Part shown: positions 45,688-57,941 of the stretch, piece after piece | Position numbering within the stretch: position 1 is the first letter of the stretch | Layout: every line of letters starts with the position of its first letter | DNA from: Blasia pusilla | Lineage: Eukaryota > Marchantiophyta > Marchantiopsida > Blasiales | DNA: 64,000 bases | Reading direction: 5' to 3' | Assembly: GCA_050084515.1 (NCBI GenBank) | Contig: CM114271.1 | Span: forward strand, 56,234,001-56,298,000 | The notes under the pieces: model-generated | What the model was told of the DNA's origin: nothing | Database searches by the model: none | Seen by the model: only the letters and a program-made list of their open reading frames with translations | Program-made: the position numbers and the translations under genes

Positions 45688-46057
45688 AAGTAGACTTTGT
45701 TGAAGGCGTTGTTGTATTAAAGGCCTCCCATGATTGGCATGTTGAGTGGGATGAGCCGCAGCTAAGGCCTCTGCTCAAAGTACATGCTCATTCTGAAGAT
45801 TCTCCCAATCCCCAGACATAACGCGTTGAATACGTTTGGAGGTTTCACAATGGCCCGTTGCACCACCCCTTGGAGGGAGGACTAAAACCCATTGTGGGAA
45901 GAGTAATAGGAGATACCAAGAATTTCTATCTGTGGGGTCACGTGCTAACCTTTCTAATGGGAAAAGCAAAGCTTGTTGGGTGATGGGGCGAAGAGCAATA
46001 GGAATGCAAGTGTAGAGTCTAGGACGAGGAAGACCTGGATGGAAAGAGCGAAGGAGA

Positions 46058-46702
46058 TCAATTTGGCTTAACGAAGTCCAAGCTTAACCAAGTTGTTGTG
46101 GGGACTGCAGTAGGAGGTGGTATCCTGTTAGGGATTGAAGGCCCATGCATGGATCGACAATACCGCTGATGTCTTTTGATCCCATTAGGAGCAAACTCCT
46201 TACCACAAGGTATGCAACGAACCTTTGGTACAAATGGAGAAGTAGAAGGGTTACAAGGAGAGGAGGTAGGAGGTGCAAGAGGTGGTGATGGTCGACGATT
46301 AGGGGGTAAGTAGGTTGGGGAAGGAGGAGGAGGAAGAAGGGGAGGAGGAGGAAGAGGGGAGATTAGGGTAGAATAGGTGGGACTTGGAAGCAAGGGCATA
46401 GATGAGATATGTGGGGATGGCAAAGTAGAAGGATTCGGTAATAATGGATCAAGATTAGGCTCAATAAGACAAGGTGAAGAAGGGAGAAGAGGAGAATCCG
46501 GAAGAAATGTAGTGAGTGTAATGGGTGTATTAGCATCTGGAGGAAAATGGCGAGATCTACAATGAGGAGGTGAACCAGGGGGAGAGGTTACGGCTGTAGG
46601 AGGGCGTGTAAAACCAAATAAGTGAGTAGATGGAAAATCCAACTCCATCTCTGATGACATAGAAGTAAAGGTAGGAAAATCATCAAAGACACGAAAAGAC
46701 AT
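46058..46702 (-). CDS. LINE N-terminal region: proline-rich segment and zinc finger
   Basis: 214 codons. Residues about 1-140 are Pro/Ser-rich and low complexity. Near residue 160 lies RCIPCGKEFAPNGIKRHQRY followed by C, a CX2CX12HX4C zinc finger like those used by R2-type LINEs for target DNA binding. It precedes the RT region in the same strand. Its ATG at 46702 is plausible because sequence upstream becomes AT-rich and non-coding. Confidence 0.6.
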   Translation of the reverse strand: MSFRVFDDFPTFTSMSSEMELDFPSTHLFGFTRPPTAVTSPPGSPPHCRSRHFPPDANTPITLTTFLPDSPLLPSSPCLIEPNLDPLLPNPSTLPSPHISSMPLLPSPTYSTLISPLPPPPLLPPPPSPTYLPPNRRPSPPLAPPTSSPCNPSTSPFVPKVRCIPCGKEFAPNGIKRHQRYCRSMHGPSIPNRIPPPTAVPTTTWLSLDFVKPN

Positions 46703-48100
46703 ATAAAATATGGTTTGGAGAAAACATGAGGATTACGAGCAAAGCAAAAGTAGTGGAATCCGTCCAAAAGAAATTTAGATGGAGAGATGAAGATTAGGCA
46801 ATACTGAATTTATGATTGAAAGTTATTATAAGAAAAAAATAAAAAGCAATTGAAAAGGAAAAGGGATCTATATGGTATCGGAAGAGGTGGCTCAAGAATA
46901 TGAATTTCTAATGTCCTTAAGGAGATGGCAAATGTATGTAGGGGCGAAATAGTAAGGTAAGGAGTTGGAAGAGCAAGGAAGACTTTTGGGAGGAATGGAC
47001 CTAAAACAAACCCGTACACAAAAATAGGCGCCTACAGAGAAGGAAGAAAAACTAGAAAACCTACTTGATGTTAAAAGAACGAGCTCGTCAAGACGATCGA
47101 AACAAGCCCAAACACGCTTAAAACCGACATTCCAGAAGAAAGTTATGAAAGAAATTGGAAACACCAGAAAAGAAGATGTGAGGATTAAGTGAGCCACCCA
47201 CCAACGACCGCTATGAGGGAATGAGTTCGTAATGTTGGGCCCAGCCCGTATCAAAAGATTCAGGAAAGTAAGAAGAATCCCTTAAACCGATGATAACCCG
47301 ATATCACTTTATAAGGAGAGCGCTATGTTTGAAATTGCGTATAGGAATCTATGAGCGCATTTAGGAGAGAAGGAGGTCCAAAGATCCCAAGAACTTTAGA
47401 AAATTCAATCTTAAGTGGAGAAAAGAAGAACCCAAAGTTCAAGCTTGAGAGATGAACACATTGGACCTTAAATTGAAAAGATTGGATCACCATGGAAATA
47501 ATTATAAGCAAAATTCTATAATCTACTCCTCCATGTACTCTCCATTCCACATTCCCCGAGATCATGTAGGAACAACAGATAAATTGGCACAAATTTAGAA
47601 GCCTTGTGAAATAGAAGAAAAATAGGAGAGGTGCGTTAGAGTGGGTGACGTGGCACAGAATGCGAAACCTGAAAAGAGCGAACACGTGTAGGAGGCACAT
47701 CAGAAGCCCATACGGGAACCCTTTTATCCTATCAAGAGGCCCCGGATACACTTGCCGTATGAAGCTTGGACACGCCACCTCCTCTGCTGATTCACTAAGC
47801 CTGCGCGTGGGATTCGGGTGGACTCCAGGCTACTTTAGCTGTCCACCTCCACGTCAGACGGGAGTCCCGACACAATTATCACGCTCCAAATACAGCGCCA
47901 CTATCCGTGGATGTCACCGGGCCCGGCGCACTCAAGGAGGATGAATTTGACCGGTGTGGCCGGTTCAAGCTTGACGGCAAACACAAAGATACGGGTAGCC
48001 TTATGATGGCCCTTATCCGACGAGGAGGAGGGAGGGGGCTGGGTCCCGTTACTTCGGTAACTTTTGCGTCTAAATTTGATCCCATTAGCCAACGGTATGG
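46703..48100. other. Intergenic DNA between the LINE and the host gene
   Basis: The first ~900 bp is AT-rich without coding signal and may include LINE 5' UTR. From about 47640 the base composition rises. ACGT-core motifs occur there (GTGACGTGGC at 47644-47653 and ACACGTGT at 47682-47689), the type bound by plant bZIP and bHLH factors. Whether they serve the gene at 49299 is unknown. Confidence 0.35.
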
Positions 48101-49298
48101 AGACCCGCTGCCTACAATACAGAATCGCAGTAGCTAAATTTGGAGGCTGCTAGAGGCGTTCTTTATCCAGCGGTCCGGGAATATTTCGCTCGAGGGTACG
48201 GTCCCTATACCGACGGCGGTGTTTCCTCGTCTGGCCAGTCGCACGGCTCAAAACTTTCGAGGCAAAAGGAGGACTGAATTGTTGGGGCGGAGAAGCAGGG
48301 GTGAGAGCCACAGAGAGAGAGAGAGAGGGAGAGGAACTCTGACGAGTTGCAGACTCGCAGCTTTATGGACAAGATTAGCGCGTTCCACAGTTTTGAGATG
48401 CTGCCGGTTCTACTTCTCGTGTCATGTCACCCAGTCTTTGGAGAGAATATGTTTTTTAAGCTAGCGGAGAATCAGCAGCAATCCTGCGTTGTAAGCATCT
48501 AATGCTCGAATGCGAAACCAATCGCAGCTCAAGATTCCGTGCGCGGCTGAGGGCATCGGAGGACTTGCGAAGTGTGTCTGCAGGGAGTTGTGGTTTTCTT
48601 ACTTCGTTTCTTTTCTCAGTTGGTCCTTCTTACTCCTCCAGGTTGAGCTGAGCCGGTTCGTGACTTTCCAAGAAGCCAGTCTCGGGGTTCGTTGAAGCTC
48701 GAGCTTATCGGTATACCCGCCATTTCAACCTCTTTGAGCTTTGCATATGTTCTTGGTCCCGTATCCGCAATAGGAGCCGCGACGACGGCTGATGAGACGT
48801 TGCTACCGTGTGGTTATCGTACTGTCCGTTTAATCGTTTTATTGGAAGTGCGATAAGTCCTCCATCGAGCGGAAATTGCAGCTCCTGCTGTACGAGGATA
48901 TGGTCTAAGTCTCACCCGCGGAGTTCTTCCCCGCATTTTAGCCAGTGAGATCCGGGAGCTATGGTCGAGGGACTCGTAGGTGGGGAAACTTGGAGCAACA
49001 GCTGCGAGGTTTGTGGCCTGAGTTTTGAAAGTTCTTGTCCCTTCGGTCGTCCGGTAGAAGCTGCAGGTCTTTCGTATAGTCTTCCCGCCGCCTCTCGTTG
49101 CGCTCGGAGAAGATAGTGAGGTTCACCATGTCGCTTCCATCTTTCCCGCACTTTCCTCACCTGCGCTGATGTCGGGATATGAAGCTTCGGTGGTCGACCC
49201 TCCTCCTGAGACATCGTAGCAGTGCGAGGGATCACTGAAGCCCTCGACTCCTGGAGAAGTCGATAGATAGCGTGAGGAGTTGGGGTTGGTGTTTCAAA
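48101..49298 (+). promoter_or_regulatory. Upstream region of the RING-H2 gene (promoter or 5' UTR)
   Basis: Higher-GC, non-repeat DNA upstream of the host gene. It includes a GA-rich run (48309-48335), common in plant promoters and leaders. I found no convincing TATA box and no coding domain. The transcription start cannot be placed from sequence alone. Confidence 0.35.
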
Positions 49299-50420
49299 AT
49301 GTCATTCAATTTTGATTTGGGCAACGTCACGAGACACCTGAACAATGGGAACTCGGATTTGAATACGGCATGCGTTGGTTGCTCGGGAGATTTTGGCCCC
49401 GAGACAGTCGCCGACCCGGGACTTCCAGCGCTGAAGCCCAATGTGGCGATCATTATTATCGGACTGGGCTTCACACTGATTCTGGTAGCTGCATTTGCCC
49501 TCTTCGCCAAGTTCATGCGCCCCCACTTAAGTCGCCAGGACGCCGGCACCAGGATGTGGGAGGACGTGGTAAAGGATGGCCATTTGCTAGACACCAACGT
49601 GATAAAAAACCTCCCACTTGTTGTCTACTCGTCCGAGAGTTTCCTTGGAATGAATCTAGACTCGGAGTGCGCTGTGTGTCTGAGTCCTTTCGAGGAGAAG
49701 GAGGAGCTGCGGCTACTACCAAACTGCAAGCACATGTTTCATCCGAGCTGCATAGACAACTGGCTTAGATCCCATCCTTCGTGCCCGCTGTGTAGGAGTA
49801 CCATCGTTTCTTCGTCCTGGACGCTGAGAAATCCCCTAGGGACTGCAGGTGCCGGTGCAGCAGCAACCCCTTCTAATCCCGACGGCACAGCTGCAGTCGG
49901 TGCGGTGGACGGAGTCGTGGGCCCATCTGTTGACGACCTTCATTCCCATCGGGTAGAGATTACGCTGGAAACGAGTCAGCCAGAGCTGGAGGTCTTGAGA
50001 GCAAGAGGTGGAGGTGTGGAAACAAGGGCATTCTCGCAGTATGGCGGGATGAGCAGCTTCAACAACGGAACGGAGAGGGACAATAGGGATGCAGCCCCTT
50101 CTACATCGACACGGGTGGATGTCCATGAATTTGAGCCGCCTGGCGGGCAGTCGAACATGTCTGCGCATAGCGTCTTCATTTTCATACCGCAGACTCTTAG
50201 CGAGGGTGCGGCGGGGAGCATGGAGATAGAAAGCCCATCGGCGTCACTGGGGGGTAGAAGCGCCATCTCTAGACTGCACGAGGAAGTGCGTTCCACTCTC
50301 GAGGCTTCAGGTTCCTTGAAATCGATGTCTGCGATGATGTTTGGAAGCATTTCACTGCAAGCATATGATGATGACTCGAGTTATGCACGAAATGGTGCGT
50401 GTACAGGAGACAGTCAATAG
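49299..50420 (+). CDS. RING-H2 finger (ATL-type) E3 ubiquitin ligase
   Basis: 373 residues, single uninterrupted frame from ATG 49299 to TAG 50418-50420. Residues about 46-72 form a hydrophobic membrane segment ([20 protein letters not shown]). A juxtamembrane stretch follows with [11 protein letters not shown], and then the RING-H2 domain at about 126-168: [25 protein letters not shown]. This gives C-X2-C, C-X-H, H-X2-C and C-X2-C with the E2-contact Trp. That order (TM, basic linker, RING-H2, long variable tail) defines the plant ATL family, usually intronless, acting at membranes to ubiquitinate substrates. The tail is Gly/Ser/Thr-rich and acidic. A longer start at 49272 would need GTG and is unlikely. 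It is the only intact host gene seen. Confidence 0.92.
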   Translation: MSFNFDLGNVTRHLNNGNSDLNTACVGCSGDFGPETVADPGLPALKPNVAIIIIGLGFTLILVAAFALFAKFMRPHLSRQDAGTRMWEDVVKDGHLLDTNVIKNLPLVVYSSESFLGMNLDSECAVCLSPFEEKEELRLLPNCKHMFHPSCIDNWLRSHPSCPLCRSTIVSSSWTLRNPLGTAGAGAAATPSNPDGTAAVGAVDGVVGPSVDDLHSHRVEITLETSQPELEVLRARGGGVETRAFSQYGGMSSFNNGTERDNRDAAPSTSTRVDVHEFEPPGGQSNMSAHSVFIFIPQTLSEGAAGSMEIESPSASLGGRSAISRLHEEVRSTLEASGSLKSMSAMMFGSISLQAYDDDSSYARNGACTGDSQ

Positions 50421-52130
50421 TTGGTCTTGAAACATCTTTTCTTTTGAGTTCCGTCATTGTAGATGTGTGTCAATTCCATAGAGATCAGTTGTACAGCGTG
50501 TCGATCGACGTGAAGCTCTCCAGAGATCACCATTCAGGTGATACCTTGGATCCCGGAAGACTCGTTTTCCCGATGTTGGCCGAAGTTGCCAAACTGACGA
50601 TTGTAGTGTTGTGTAGTTCATTAGGTCGTACATGTCCATTTCCTAGAAGATTGAGCTCTGCCATTCATCCCTGCTAATTAGATGAGAAAGATTTCTCTCG
50701 CGGTATACGACCATTTCTGATTTTATGTGCGTGGTATTACTCTATTCAATGCTCGTCTGTATGCATTAAAGTTTCTGTGGTTATATACTGCAAAGGAGTT
50801 GAACGCGGGCTGGGCCCGGCCCTGAGTTTATGACCTCCTTTCCATGATCCACGCTGGGCAAACACTCTCGCAACCATCCATAAAGTGTGCTGCAGGCGTG
50901 CCGAGGCCCTGACCGCCCGCGAGATTATTCGGACGATGTGTGATTGCCGGGAAGCACGACAGTGATTGGCTCGCACTCTAATTCTTCTATATCTGCGAGG
51001 AAAAGTTCGGACGAGGAGCCAACGGAAGCATAAATTTGCCGACCGAGGTGTGAGAAGAGAGCATCGCCGCTGTTCTTCCCCCCCCCCTCTGGTCGCCCTA
51101 GGGTGGGCTGGACTATACAGCATTAGACGCGAAATCTACCGCACCAGGACACCACGCAGATACACTTTGGAGAAATGGTTTCGGCGACGGCGACTCTGTC
51201 ACCGCCTATCTGTTTGGGGCCGTGCGTATCCATGATAAAGTTGCCACCCTGAAAGCCGGAGGGGGGAAGCTTTGTCATATACTCCACCGTTCGTTTTGAG
51301 ATCCCCGTCCTTGATGATTACCGCGTAAACCAAGCAACAGTGCGACATGCAAACGTCAACAGCTGATACCACTCAGAGGAAGCTCGAAGGACGTATAGTA
51401 GGAGAGGCTACGTTTTCTCTTTTTGTTCTTTCGCAGTATGCTGCCCGAGCCCAGGAAAACACACGTCGACCTGTCGAGCTGCTGCCGCAGGACCCATTGC
51501 CAGTTAACGAACAACATGTGCTCTGGCACTCAGGCTTGAGTTCCTCGACGCGAGCGTCGAGCGTTTGTTTCTGCCGCCTTTTATTCGAGGTTCTATCTGC
51601 ACTCGTATCTTATTAATCACTAGAATCAGCACACGTGATCCGGTGCTTCTTTGCCGGTTTGAGAATCGGCAGGTTGTGTCAGAGCAGACTTTGCAGACAC
51701 ACATACGCGAGTAGCCATTGGAGGGCAATGGAGTGGGCGGGATTCCCCACAGGCTGCAGGGGCAGAGGAATCATTGCATGAGTGGGAGCGGTTTCGGATT
51801 CTTGGAAAACAGAATTCGGCAGTTATTTCTGTGCCCCAGCTTCTTCCCATGGTTTAACACATGTTCAGCTTCCTCGCTCTCTCCGATACCAGAGAGGTCA
51901 TGTCGGCTCTTGTCTGGATTGGGCAGCAACGCAATTCTTCAGGTGTACACATCCAGCGAGGATGCTGTATACGTAATTTGTGATCACTGGAGGTAGACGT
52001 TAATTTAGGGTTTAGTATAGAAGATAGTAAAGAAATACTCATATTAAAAAACAGAAAGAAATTATCTATATCATTAAAAGAAGATGGGGTTTGAGAATCC
52101 TTTCCTCTTGCATTTCAATAAAATTTGGTA
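50421..52130. other. 3' flank of the RING-H2 gene and intergenic DNA
   Basis: The first few hundred bases probably hold the 3' UTR; an ATTAAA-like signal lies near 50764. The following GC-richer stretch to about 51650 has only short open stretches with no recognisable domain. AT content rises after 52000. Confidence 0.35.
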
Positions 52131-52234
52131 CGAACGTTTAGATGTGACTTAATAGGTGATGTGCTCTTTCACTAAAAATTTTCCATCGGTGCGAACGCTT
52201 AGATGTGACTTAATAGGTGATGTGCTCTTTCACT
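52131..52234. repeat. Tandem duplication of a 43-bp block
   Basis: A block beginning CGAACGTTTAGATGTGACTT (52131-52173) recurs at 52192-52234 with one difference, at a 61-bp period. Confidence 0.85.
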
Positions 52235-54709
52235 CGTGAAAAACATGGGTAATATATTAGCAAGTGGTAATTGGTATATTTTGCGTGTAATACTGAGATT
52301 GTTAGAAATGAAATGATTCACATATGGAAGATGAACATGGGGCGGTATTAAGTATCTCACATAGGAGAGATGAGAACTGAAGGTATTGTACACATGGTGA
52401 ATTTTTAGAATTTATTACTTAGAAAATAAAAAGATAACAGAAATAATTTACTCTTAAAAAGAATGCTTCATTTCTTTAAAAAAATTCACTTCTTTTCCTT
52501 TAATACTTGGGGAAAAAATAAGTTTTTTTCCAATCCATGTCTTTCAAATAATAAAAGAAAACCAACTATTAGATCAAATTTTCTCCCAAAATGGAATCAA
52601 ATTTTCTCCCGATCAAACTTGAAATTTAAAATAATATAGAAATGAAAATTCCATTCTTTTGAAAAATAATTCTTGTCCAAATGCTGTGGTAATATAATTT
52701 TTTCCCAAAATATGAATTTAATTTCCCTTCAAACAAACTAAAATTGAAAATTAATTTTTTGTTACAATGTTTCTGGCATTTTTTTAAATTATTAGATGAG
52801 AAAAGATAACAAACATGGGAATTTTAGTTATAAATAATGAATTATTAATATTGAAATTTTAATGGAAAATAAATAAATTATTAAAACCTTCCCCTTATTC
52901 TACATTTCAGCTTAGTATAGGGTAAAATTAAGAAAACACTTCATCATCTCGTTTCATGGATAAATTTCATTTTTGGTCCTCAAAATGACATGACACCCTT
53001 AACGATACGATTTGTGTCAAAGGGACTCTATTGCTCTTACTAGCACCCCGCACTAATTAATTCTTAAATATAGACCCAACTTACCCACAAATGGACTTGT
53101 GCAAATTCAACAAATAATAGATTGATTGACACACATTCATGCAAGTATTTGCTTAAGTGGGCTCTTTGCAAACTTTTTTGCGACATGGGCACCTTGACCT
53201 ATGGTAGTCCATTCATGGGATATTAGTTATCAAAAAATCCGGTTGCTATTCTAGTACAGGTGGTTGGACTATCCTTCACGGTTTTGACCATTGTTGGAGT
53301 CATGGTAGGCATAGTGGCGGGAAACTTGTTTTTGAGTAGGAGCATGAGGGATCGAGTCCTTTGAAATAGGCGCAGGCGTCTGGAGTGAGTTGAAGGGGTT
53401 ATGGAAGACGGGGAGAACACAAGACAAGGATTGGATTTGAATTAGCCACGGTGATGTGAAGGAAGTACGAGTGCAACTCTCTTTAGATGATAAAGATTCA
53501 ATGGTTCACCAAGAGGATCACTTGTCGGTTGCAACGTTGTGTGATTTACAAATGGAAAGGCAATCCAAAAAACATCTCTCCAACTTGGGTGGTTGTGAGA
53601 ATAACGCAAATTCTTGCTAACGAGTCATGACATTATACATATCTTCCTTGCGCTTATGTAGGAAATAGGCACGCTGGCCAATGTAGCCAAACTATTGAGC
53701 CTCGGAGAGACAATGGAGAACGCATCGACCATATTTGTGATGAATATGGATTTTTTTGGAGGTGGAAATTCTTTTGGCGATGCATTGAGTTTAATGGCGG
53801 GGATATTCTAGCTTACAATTTGCATTATCTCCCAAAATTATTTATGGTATGGTGGTGATGCACTTATGGGTGTGAGTGTTGCAGATTTTGAATGTATGAC
53901 CATAGATAAGAAGGTTTCTCATTTTAGGATACAATATACTAGTGTGTGGAGGTTTCTTGTGGAACAAATGTATGGTGCTTAAGAAAGTGTTGTTCATGGA
54001 GCCAAGAGACATCTCGAGGCAAAACATTTGGAGACAACCTTGGGTAAAGTGGGAGGAAGAATGATTATGTTATCGGGTAAATGGATAAATTAAATGGAAA
54101 ACTTTTAGCATGTGATAAGGCTAATAGGTTTGTCATAGCATAGCTCAAGTGTGCTCTCTTAAGTGAATGTGAAATGTAGGACTTGTATTTTGGAATAAAC
54201 CATATGCATGCATTTGTAAGGGAAGTCCTTGAGTTCTACCAGATATTGTGTCCTCAACATCTATTGTCACCAACACGTATAAACCTTGTTCATTTTCAAG
54301 GTTGTTATGGTATGGTACCAAATGGACTCCCATTATCCATTGCCTATGAATAGATGTTACCTCTGGATAAGCGTCAGTTTGTAAATAGCAATTGGACTAT
54401 GATTACATAGACTACAAAAGAGCTTTCAAAGTAGCAACCTTCTGGAATTTTTTGTGACATACTATATATGGTGAACTTGAAACTTCACCAATTTTTCCTA
54501 CAACTCTCTCTCATGTTTAATCCAACCCTTGGAAATTCAAATTTATCAACAAGACCTTTATGCAAAGAGGATGCAAAGTCCCACCCACGACGCACATGGC
54601 GTACGTTAGAAAATATACAAGTGAAATTTGGGAGTGGAATACATCCAACCATGAAGGTTACGGATATGTTAAAACATATTAAACCATAGTTCATATGTGA
54701 CATAGTTTG
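52235..54709. other. AT-rich DNA with a degenerate coding trace
   Basis: The stretch 52400-53200 is AT-rich with no features. Around 53225-54060 the plus strand gives short frames with protein-like composition (LVQVVGLSFTVLTIVGVMVG and FFGGGNSFGDALSLMAGIF), broken by many stops. I do not recognise the family. The rest shows nothing before the copia LTR. Confidence 0.35.
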
Positions 54710-55020
54710 TGTGGAAAACTGCTAAAGAAGCATACCTCGTGGGAAACGACTTTCACACTCACACACCACCATGAAGAACGAAATTTGCAATGAGAGAATG
54801 AGTGGAGGCTGATACCTTCTCAATTATATACGGTATGTACAAGAAGCCCTAGCCCTAACCTTAACCATAGTCTCGAGTTAGACTGACTGTGATTAAATAA
54901 TCCTAGTTAAGATAATCACGCTTAATTGACTAACCAAGATTAAGCTTCCCTACTTCGTGTGAGTACCAAATGTAGCAATTCACGTGTTTCATGAGCTTGA
55001 CGGTAACTTAATCTTCTATA
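54710..55020 (-). repeat. 3' LTR of the copia element
   Basis: 311 bp from TGTGGAAAACTGC to CTTCTATA. It matches the 5' LTR except for about 60 bp. A purine tract (GCTTGAAGGAGAG on the minus strand, 55021-55033) lies just inside. Confidence 0.88.
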
Positions 55021-55613
55021 CTCTCCTTCAAGCTCATATCGATATCTCTAACACCTAAATCATTTCTAAAAATCTCAAACTTATCTCTAGAAAATGCCTT
55101 TGTAAAGATGTCAGCAATTTCCTGATCTGTATCTATATACACAAGATCAATTTCTCTTGCAAGCACTTTCTTTCTGATAAAATGATAGTGCACCTCAACA
55201 TGTTTTGCACGAGCATGAAACACAGGGTTATTAACAAGCTTGATGCTACTAATATTTTCTGCATATATTATACTAGGTCCTAAATTACTAACACCAATCT
55301 CAACAAGTAATCGATGAAGCCACCCCGTCTCACATGCTGCATTGGTTGCTCCTCTGTACTCAACCTCTGTTGAAGATAAAGCAACTATAGGTTGCTTTTT
55401 TGAAGCCCAACTTATAGTTGTGCTTTCCAAAGTAAATGAATAACCATATGTGGAGTGTCGATCAGACACACTTCCTGCCCAATCAGCATTTGTGAATCCC
55501 TGTAATTGAAAACCCGGAGAAGGTTCAAATTGAAGCCCAAATTGAGCAGAGAATTTCACATATCGCATAATCCTCCTCACAGCATCAAGGTGAGGTTTTC
55601 GAGGTGCTTGCAT
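55008..55613 (-). CDS. Copia RNase H
   Basis: 201 codons, open. Contains GFTNADWAGSVSDRHSTYGY, the WASKKQPIVALSSTEVEYRG motif, EVHYHFIRKKV and DIFTKAF, the standard copia RNase H with its acidic catalytic residues. The frame runs on into the 3' LTR. Confidence 0.88.
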   Translation of the reverse strand: MQAPRKPHLDAVRRIMRYVKFSAQFGLQFEPSPGFQLQGFTNADWAGSVSDRHSTYGYSFTLESTTISWASKKQPIVALSSTEVEYRGATNAACETGWLHRLLVEIGVSNLGPSIIYAENISSIKLVNNPVFHARAKHVEVHYHFIRKKVLAREIDLVYIDTDQEIADIFTKAFSRDKFEIFRNDLGVRDIDMSLKESIED

Positions 55614-55616
55614 AAA

Positions 55617-56723
55617 TTAGCTCACTAGGCCAACTACATAGCTTAAATCTGGCCTCATTATAGTTAGATAGATCAAACTTCCAACCATGCGCTTATTCAT
55701 GTTAGAATCTGCAAGCAACTCTCCTTTATCCACTCTTAGCTTCACACTCTGGTCCAACGGTGTAGAGATTGGCTTACAAGCCGTCATACCACATTTTGAA
55801 AGCATGTGAAGAGCATATTATCGTTGTAGTAATCATATGCTCTCTCCAACCTTGATAAATTCAACACCAAGGAAGTACTTGAGTTCTCCCAAGTCCTTCA
55901 TATCAAATTCTGCTTGTAACTTCAGCTTGACTTGTTGTACAATTTCTTCAGTACTTCCAATAATCAAGAGGTCGTCAACATACAACACAATAATAACCGT
56001 ATGATCTTGTCCTCTCAAGACATATAATGAGGAGTCAAAATCACATATCCTTAATCCCAACTCTTGTAGGACGTATGTAATCTTACCATACTAAGTTCTT
56101 GGAGCTTGTTTGAGCTCGTATAGAGCTTTCTTCAACCTGCATACTCGAAATGGAAACTCAGGATGCTCATATGAAGGTGGTTGAGTCACATATACCTCCT
56201 TATTTAGATCTCCATTCAAGAAGGTATTATTGACGTCCATGTGATGTAATCTCCACTTCTTACTTACCGCAACTGCAACCAATGTTCTCGTAGTTGCCAT
56301 CTTTGCAACAAGGTCAAAAGTTTCCTCATAATCAATGCCATATTGTTGTGCATTGCCCTTAGCCACCAATCTCGCTTTGTATCTGTTAACTATACCATCT
56401 TGATTATGTTTGATTTTATAAACCCATTTGCAACCAATAGCTTTCTTATCGGAAGGTACATCAACAAGCTCCCATTTCTGTTGATGGCATAATGCAACAA
56501 GCTCTTCCTCTATAGTTTCAATCCAATCAACTTTACTTGCAGCTTCTTCAAAACAACTCGGCTCCTGTTCTTGAAGGATAGTCATCATATATGCATGATG
56601 TGTCGTAAGGAAACTTTCATTTATGAATCTATGAATAAAATGTGTAACTCTACTTGATCTATGAAGTTTTTGTTTGAGAGGTAGATACCTCTGACACTTG
56701 ACTCGAGCTCTGACTAGTGTCAA
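55617..56723 (-). pseudogene. Copia reverse transcriptase
   Basis: Fragments include GCKWVYKIKHNQDGIVNRYK, KARLVAKGNAQQYGIDYEET, the MDVNNTFLNGDL segment (motif A), ALYELKQAPRT and LYVDDLLIIGS (YVDD, about 55970-56000). A stop after QAPRT and others near 55830 and 55616 interrupt it. Confidence 0.88.
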
Positions 56724-57700
56724 CAGACTGAATACGTACTCTTCCCGTCCATGGACTCACGGATTTAACTAATGAATCTACGACCTCTCTTAATCCTACA
56801 CTAGTACTTGGGGAATTTGAAGGCAATGTCTGTTGGTTTACAATCATATTCTCTCCCTCAACATGCGAGTTTAGAGATGGAATAGGCTCAGATGGAGCAT
56901 ACCATGAATTTAGCTCATCAAAGACAACATCGCGACTAATAATAAGTTGCATAGAGTATGGAATGTAGCACTTATATCCCTTAGTTCCATCAGCGTAGCT
57001 AATGAAGATACATCTTTTAGACTTGGGGTCTAATTTCTTACGTCTCTCAGAAGGAACATGAGCATAAAAAATACACCCAAATAATTTCAAGAAGGAAAAA
57101 TCAGGTTTACTTCCTGTGAAGACTTCGAATGGAGTCTTATCATGAACTCATGATGTTGGAATTCGGTTGATTAAGAAGACAACACACGCTACAGCCTCTG
57201 CCCAATACACCTTAGGCATGTTCTTCTCATTCAACATTGCTCGTGCCACCTCAACAATATGTCGATTCTTCCTCTCAACCACTTCATTTTATTACGGAGT
57301 GTAACGGCAAGTCACTTGATGTTGGATGTCATTCTGACATATATAGTCATCAAACTCTACTGAAAGATACTCTCCTCTTCCATCACAACGCAATTTCAAA
57401 ATGTGATCTCTAGTTTGCTTCTCTACTAGAACTCTGAATGTTTGGAACACTAAGAATACCTCTGACTTGGCTTTTAGAAAGTATATCCATATATATCTAG
57501 AAAAGTCAAGAATAAATGAGACAAAGTACTGGCAACCACTAAGGCTATGTTGTGATGTTATCCACACATCATTGTGGATCAACTCTAATATCTTGGATGC
57601 TCTTCTACCTTGCTTTGGAAAAGGAAATCTAGCTTGTTTTTCAAATTGGCAAGCAGGACATACCTCTAACGTAATATGACTTGCTAATTTAGAAAGTCTT
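56659..57700 (-). pseudogene. Copia integrase
   Basis: ACQFEKQARFPFPKQGRR follows the zinc region, then the DDE core (IHNDVW, and RCDGRGEYLS at about 57380). A double stop near 57290 falls before the catalytic Glu (VVERKNRHIVEVARAML). The C-terminal segment KLFGCIFYAHVPSERRKKLD is open. Confidence 0.82.
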
Positions 57701-57941
57701 ATTACTATATTAGATGATTAAAGACTGTGTAATCTTTGAAGATTCATATGTCCAATTCTCTTATGCCAAACATTTAGATCTATGACTTGTTGGCCGATTT
57801 GACATACATTGTTGTTTGAATATCTGGCATAGAAACATCTAATTTGAACATTCTGCCAAATGTAGTTCCTTTGGCTATTGTAGTATGGTCATCCATTGTT
57901 TCAATGAATCAACCATCTATGTTAAACTTCACTTGATAATC

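Larger units (their letters stand above)
43175..46702 (-). mobile_element. Non-LTR (LINE) retrotransposon, right copy, restriction-like-endonuclease type
   Basis: A minus-strand element with an N-terminal zinc finger ORF region, RT pieces and a C-terminal Cys-rich plus PD-(D/E)XK-like region, ending in a 3' UTR with AATAAAAATA near 43175. The layout (zinc finger, RT, CCHC, restriction-like endonuclease) is that of early-branching LINEs such as R2 and relatives, not of the APE-endonuclease L1 and RTE types common in plants. Frameshifts and a deletion of the RT active site make it defective. Confidence 0.7.

Noticed and set aside
47323-47778. 151-codon minus-strand open stretch upstream of the host gene
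   Set aside because: Hydrophobic, AT-driven composition and no recognisable domain; likely random.
49272-49298. Upstream start for the RING-H2 gene
   Set aside because: It would need a GTG codon, which is not expected in a plant nuclear gene; the ATG at 49299 gives a normal ATL N-terminus.
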